DNA from: an uncultured Agathobaculum sp.
GTDB lineage: Bacteria; Bacillota; Clostridia; Oscillospirales; Butyricicoccaceae
Direction of reading: 5' to 3'
Length of the DNA: 34,465 nt
NCBI RefSeq assembly: GCF_944384695.1
Contig: NZ_CALWUQ010000018.1
Location: forward strand, 1-34,465
The position numbers were made by a program, and so were the translations under genes. This document shows, in pieces, positions 31,094 through 34,465 of this stretch. Each line of letters begins with the position of its first letter. Position 1 is the stretch's first letter. The notes beneath the pieces were generated by a model. That model was not told the origin of the DNA and ran no database searches. It worked only from the letters and a program-made list of their open reading frames with translations.

Positions 31094-33548
31094 CCGCAGA
31101 CTCCTTCGCTTTCACGGACTTCCGGGCGGGCTTTTTCGCCTTTGCTGCCTTCTCCGCTGCCTTTTCGGCTTCGTATTTCGCCAGCGCCTTCGCGTACTGC
31201 GCCTGCTGTGTTTTGGTCAGCGCCTGCACGTCCTCATCTTTCAGCTTTTTAAAGCGGTTGGTGGTCTTGGTCATCCACGGCACCTGTTTTTTCGCGGCAG
31301 GCTTTTTAGCCGTTGCCTTTTTCGTCACCTTTTTGGGCTTTTCCTCCGCTTCGCCTGCGGCTTCCGCCGCAGCCTTGGCTGCCGCGCGCTCGGCTGCCTT
31401 TGCGGCGCGCGCCTCACGGCGCTGGCGGTTCTTCTCCGCCTCCTCGGGCGGCAGGCCCTCTTTGACCAGCTTCTTGTATCCGCAGCCCTCACGCAGGCAC
31501 ACGTCCGTGACCTCCTTGGAGTCCCGGTCGGTGTGGCGGAACAGCGAGGAATCGCACTGCGGGCACTTGGTCTTGAGCGGCTTATCCCATGTCATAAACT
31601 GACAGGTCGGATAGGTGTCGCAGCTGTAATACACATAGCCGCGTGCGGATTTCTTTTTGACCACCTTCGCGCCGCACACCGGACAGGCTGCGCCTGTGTC
31701 CTCGGTAATCGGCTTGGTGTTGGTGCATTCCGGGAAGCCCGGGCAGGCAAGGAACTTGCCGAAGCGTCCGGACTTGATGACCATGTTTCGGCCGCACTTT
31801 TCACAAATGACATCCGTGACCTCGTCTTGAATCTTGATGCGTTTGCCCTCAAGGTCCACTTCCGCCTGTTTGAGCGCGCTCTCAAAGCCGTCATAGAATT
31901 TGTGCAGCAGCTGGATATAGTCCAGCTTACCCGCTTCGACCTCGTCGAGCTGCTCCTCCATATTGGCGGTGAACTCATAGTCCGCGACCGACTTGAACTC
32001 ATCGACCAGCAGGCCGGTCACGCCCTCGCCCAGCGGCGTCGGACGCAGCGCGCGGTTTTCTTTTGTCACATAATCGCGGTCCAGGATGGTCGAAATGGTC
32101 GGCGCATAGGTCGACGGACGGCCGATGCCGCGCTCTTCCATCGCGCGGATGAGCGACGCCTCGGTATAGCGCGCGGGCGGCTGGGTGAAGTGCTGCGCGG
32201 GGTCGAGCTTTTCGACCGTGAGCGTATCGCCCTCGACAAAGCGCGGCAGCGGCTTGCCCGCGTCGCCCTTTTTCTCGTCGTCTGTACCTTCCTCATAAAC
32301 AGCGGTAAAGCCCGGGAACGCAACCGTGTGGCCGGAAGCACGGAACACCTGCCCCTCGCACACGATGTCCGCCGAAACGGTGTCGAGCAGCGCGTCCGCC
32401 ATCTGGCAGGCGACAAAGCGCGACCAGATGAGCTTATACAGCTTGTACTGGTCGGGCGTCAGATACTGGCGGATTTCATCCGGCAGCAGCTTTACATCGG
32501 ACGGACGAATCGCTTCGTGCGCGTCCTGCGCATTGCCCTTCGTTTTAAATACGCGCGGCTTGCCCGGATAATATTCATCGCCGTAACGCCCGCGGATAAA
32601 GCCCGCGGCAGCGGCGGTGGCCTCGTCCGACAGGCGCAGCGAGTCGGTACGCATATAGGTAATCAGACCGGTCAGGCCGTACTCGCCCAATTCGATACCT
32701 TCATACAGCTCCTGCGCAATGCTCATCGTGCGCCGCGGGGTCATATTCAGCTTGCGGCTGGCTTCCTGCTGCAAGGTCGAGGTGATAAACGGCGGCGCGG
32801 GCGTGCGCTTTTTCTTGCCGCGCTTGATATCGCCCACGGTGAACGGCTTACCCGTCACTGCGTTCACGACTGCCTGCGCCTGCTCTTCGTTTTTCAGCTC
32901 CACCTTGCCCGCCGTATCGCCGTAATAGCGCGCGGTAAAGCGGCCGCCGTCTGCGGTTTGCAGCAGCGCTTCGATTGTCCAGTATTCCTCCGGCTGGAAA
33001 GCGCGAATCTCGTTTTCGCGGTCAACGACCAGACGGGTCGCGACACTCTGCACACGGCCCGCAGAAAGGCCGCGCTTGACTTTGCGCCACAGGAAGGGCG
33101 ACAGCTCATAGCCCACAATACGGTCGAGAATGCGGCGCGCCTGCTGTGCATTGACCAAATCAATATCAATATCGCGCGGATGCTCGATGCCGTACTTGAC
33201 CGCAGGCTTGGTAATCTCATTGAAGGTCACGCGCTTGGAATCCGCGTCCTTCAGCTTGAACAATTCCTTGATGTGCCACGAAATGGCCTCTCCTTCACGG
33301 TCAGGGTCGGTTGCGAGATAAACGAAATCGCTTTTGCGGATTTCGCTGCGAATTTCCTTGATGATTTTATCTTTTCCCTCAATCGGCACATATTCCGGCT
33401 TGAAATCGTGCTCGATATCGACGCTCATTTTCTTTTTCGGCAAATCGCGCAGATGCCCCATCGAGGCCTTGACCACATAGCCCGAGCCCAGATACTTGCC
33501 AATGGTCTTTGCCTTGGCAGGCGACTCCACGATGACTAATTTCGACAT
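31086..33548 (-). CDS. topA: DNA topoisomerase I
   Basis: 820 residues. A type IA enzyme relaxing negative supercoils. Toprim: [14 protein letters not shown] (7-20) and the acidic triad in [11 protein letters not shown] (Asp81, Asp83, Glu85). The active-site Tyr is Tyr298 in '[13 protein letters not shown]'. Three zinc-ribbon modules follow: '[20 protein letters not shown]', [20 protein letters not shown] and [20 protein letters not shown]. The last ~110 residues are a Lys/Ala-rich tail ([17 protein letters not shown]), a feature seen in several bacterial TopA proteins and helpful for DNA binding. It follows dprA by 45 bp, the classical clostridial order. Confidence 0.97.
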   Translation of the reverse strand: MSKLVIVESPAKAKTIGKYLGSGYVVKASMGHLRDLPKKKMSVDIEHDFKPEYVPIEGKDKIIKEIRSEIRKSDFVYLATDPDREGEAISWHIKELFKLKDADSKRVTFNEITKPAVKYGIEHPRDIDIDLVNAQQARRILDRIVGYELSPFLWRKVKRGLSAGRVQSVATRLVVDRENEIRAFQPEEYWTIEALLQTADGGRFTARYYGDTAGKVELKNEEQAQAVVNAVTGKPFTVGDIKRGKKKRTPAPPFITSTLQQEASRKLNMTPRRTMSIAQELYEGIELGEYGLTGLITYMRTDSLRLSDEATAAAAGFIRGRYGDEYYPGKPRVFKTKGNAQDAHEAIRPSDVKLLPDEIRQYLTPDQYKLYKLIWSRFVACQMADALLDTVSADIVCEGQVFRASGHTVAFPGFTAVYEEGTDDEKKGDAGKPLPRFVEGDTLTVEKLDPAQHFTQPPARYTEASLIRAMEERGIGRPSTYAPTISTILDRDYVTKENRALRPTPLGEGVTGLLVDEFKSVADYEFTANMEEQLDEVEAGKLDYIQLLHKFYDGFESALKQAEVDLEGKRIKIQDEVTDVICEKCGRNMVIKSGRFGKFLACPGFPECTNTKPITEDTGAACPVCGAKVVKKKSARGYVYYSCDTYPTCQFMTWDKPLKTKCPQCDSSLFRHTDRDSKEVTDVCLREGCGYKKLVKEGLPPEEAEKNRQRREARAAKAAERAAAKAAAEAAGEAEEKPKKVTKKATAKKPAAKKQVPWMTKTTNRFKKLKDEDVQALTKTQQAQYAKALAKYEAEKAAEKAAKAKKPARKSVKAKESADE

Positions 33549-33593
33549 GTTTTTCCTCCGTTATCGGCCGCCGCAGCGGCAGCCGAGGTTCAT

Positions 33594-34465
33594 TTACTGA
33601 CAGCCCATCACCAGTCTGCCCTTTTCGCGGCGCAGAATACCATCCATCTCGAGCATGGTGATAAGACTCATAACACGCGGCGCGGGCAGGCCGCAGCGCT
33701 CAATCAAATCCTCCGGCGTGCCCACGCCCTGCTGCACCAGCTCCACGATACGGCGCTCCTCGCCGCCGAGACTGTCCGGCAACGCACCGGACGGCGGCGC
33801 GGGCTTTTCCGCCTTCTGCGGCACCGGACGTACAACCTGCGTCTTTTTCGGTGTGCGCACCGGATGCGGCGCACGATATTCACCGGACGGCGCATGCAGC
33901 AGACCGCTGTATGTCCGCACCAGCGCCTCCGGACTGCGCAGCAGCGCCGCTTCGCCCTTTTCGATAAGCTCATTGCAGGCTGCTGATTGCGGCGCGTCCA
34001 GTGCGCCGGGGACCGCATACACATCGCGCCCCTGGTCGAGCGCGGCCCGCGCGGTAATAAGCGCCCCCGAGCGATAGCCCGGTGCCTCCACAATCACTGA
34101 TGCGACCGAAAGGCCGCTGATAATCCGATTGCGGGCATGGTAATGCTCGCCGCGCGGCTCGGTACCGGGCGGGTATTCGCTGACGATTGCCCCTGAAAGC
34201 AGGATATCGCCCATCAGGCTGCGGTGCTGCGGCGGATAACAGACATCCACGCCGCCCGCAAGCACGGCGACTGTCAGGCCGCCGGCCCGCAGCGCACCGC
34301 GATGCGCCGCGCCGTCGTTGCCCAGCGCCATGCCGCTGACCGTGATAAAACCGGCGCGTCCCAGCGCGCTGCCGATGTGCTCCGCGGTTTGCAGGCCGTA
34401 AGGCGTGGCCTCGCGCGTACCGACAACAGCAATGCCAGGCATGACGTCAAAATCCGGCCACTTAC
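33594..34465 (-). CDS. dprA: DNA-processing protein DprA/Smf, 5'-truncated by the window edge
   Basis: The frame runs open to the window edge (KWPDFDVMPGIAVVGTRE...), so the start and N-terminal SAM-like domain lie outside. DprA loads RecA onto incoming single-stranded DNA during transformation. The Rossmann-fold core is clear: 'GIAVVGTREATPYGLQTAEH', SGMALGNDGAAHRGAL, 'VAVLAGGVDVCYPPQHRSLM', 'SEYPPGTEPRGEHYHARNRI', SGLSVASVIVEAPGYRSGAL and AVPGALDAPQSAACNELIEKG. A winged-helix domain (ERRIVELVQQGVGTPEDLIE) closes the protein after a Pro/Lys linker, as in DprA with a C-terminal WH. Confidence 0.95.
   Translation of the reverse strand, partial: KWPDFDVMPGIAVVGTREATPYGLQTAEHIGSALGRAGFITVSGMALGNDGAAHRGALRAGGLTVAVLAGGVDVCYPPQHRSLMGDILLSGAIVSEYPPGTEPRGEHYHARNRIISGLSVASVIVEAPGYRSGALITARAALDQGRDVYAVPGALDAPQSAACNELIEKGEAALLRSPEALVRTYSGLLHAPSGEYRAPHPVRTPKKTQVVRPVPQKAEKPAPPSGALPDSLGGEERRIVELVQQGVGTPEDLIERCGLPAPRVMSLITMLEMDGILRREKGRLVMGCQ

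Noticed and set aside
31533..33539. Long plus-strand open frame opposite topA
   Set aside because: Antisense shadow of topA, with no recognisable motif and no ribosome binding site.
1..34465. Defence or phage system
   Set aside because: All sizeable genes are assigned to housekeeping, envelope or IS families. No nuclease/helicase cluster, toxin pair, integrase or phage gene was found.

Overview
The window looks like a chromosomal segment of a fairly GC-rich Clostridia member of the Firmicutes, plausibly Oscillospiraceae or a relative. The evidence is gene order: smpB next to tmRNA, yhbY-nadD-yqeK-LCP-rsfS-leuS, plsX-rnc-smc-ftsY, and dprA-topA-trmFO, together with sigma-A-type promoters and strong AGGAGG-like ribosome binding sites. 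Nearly everything is transcribed on the minus strand. The plus-strand exceptions are the IS3 remnant at the left edge, a small Cys-protein/acetyltransferase pair (3961-4728) and a zinc-ribbon miniprotein (9015-9188). The taxonomic call is inference; no rRNA is present.

Left edge (1 to about 1300): a mobile-DNA scar. It holds the 3' end of an IS3-family transposase abutting a truncated IS256-family transposase, then AT-richer DNA with a broken XRE-type regulator that keeps a consensus promoter and a palindromic operator but has two in-frame stops, plus a short hydrophobic reading frame.

Translation rescue (1440-3890): a fumarylacetoacetate-hydrolase-family gene and an archaeal-type peptidyl-tRNA hydrolase (Pth2) form one unit. 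smpB and tmRNA (ssrA) follow, ending at a strong terminator.

Envelope block (4741-8960): a probable four-gene operon of EamA/DMT transporter, MBOAT O-acyltransferase, AlgJ/DHHW-type SGNH protein and Ser/Thr-rich lipoprotein. It resembles an exopolysaccharide or cell-wall acylation cassette. Small ORFs and an aspartate-type aminotransferase follow, up to 10.8 kb.

Topology and translation core (10.9-18.7 kb): a type IIA topoisomerase pair (ParE-like then ParC-like) with its own promoter. Next is an intergenic stretch (15258-15459) holding a promoter, a rod-like foldable transcript and a terminator, read as a 6S-like or unclassified ncRNA. Then come rpsU with a perfect consensus promoter, leuS and rsfS.

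Right half (18.7-34.5 kb): long housekeeping runs. The first is smc-ftsY-rph-rdgB-yhbY-nadD-yqeK-LCP-rsfS-leuS, many genes overlapping by 1-4 nt. The second is dprA-topA-trmFO-plsX-rnc, ending at a clear terminator. The usual acpP between plsX and rnc is absent. I see no CRISPR array, prophage or recognisable defence system. The best candidates for something undescribed are the ncRNA at about 15258-15425, the envelope acylation operon with its lipoprotein, the repeat-tailed LCP protein and the small proteins.
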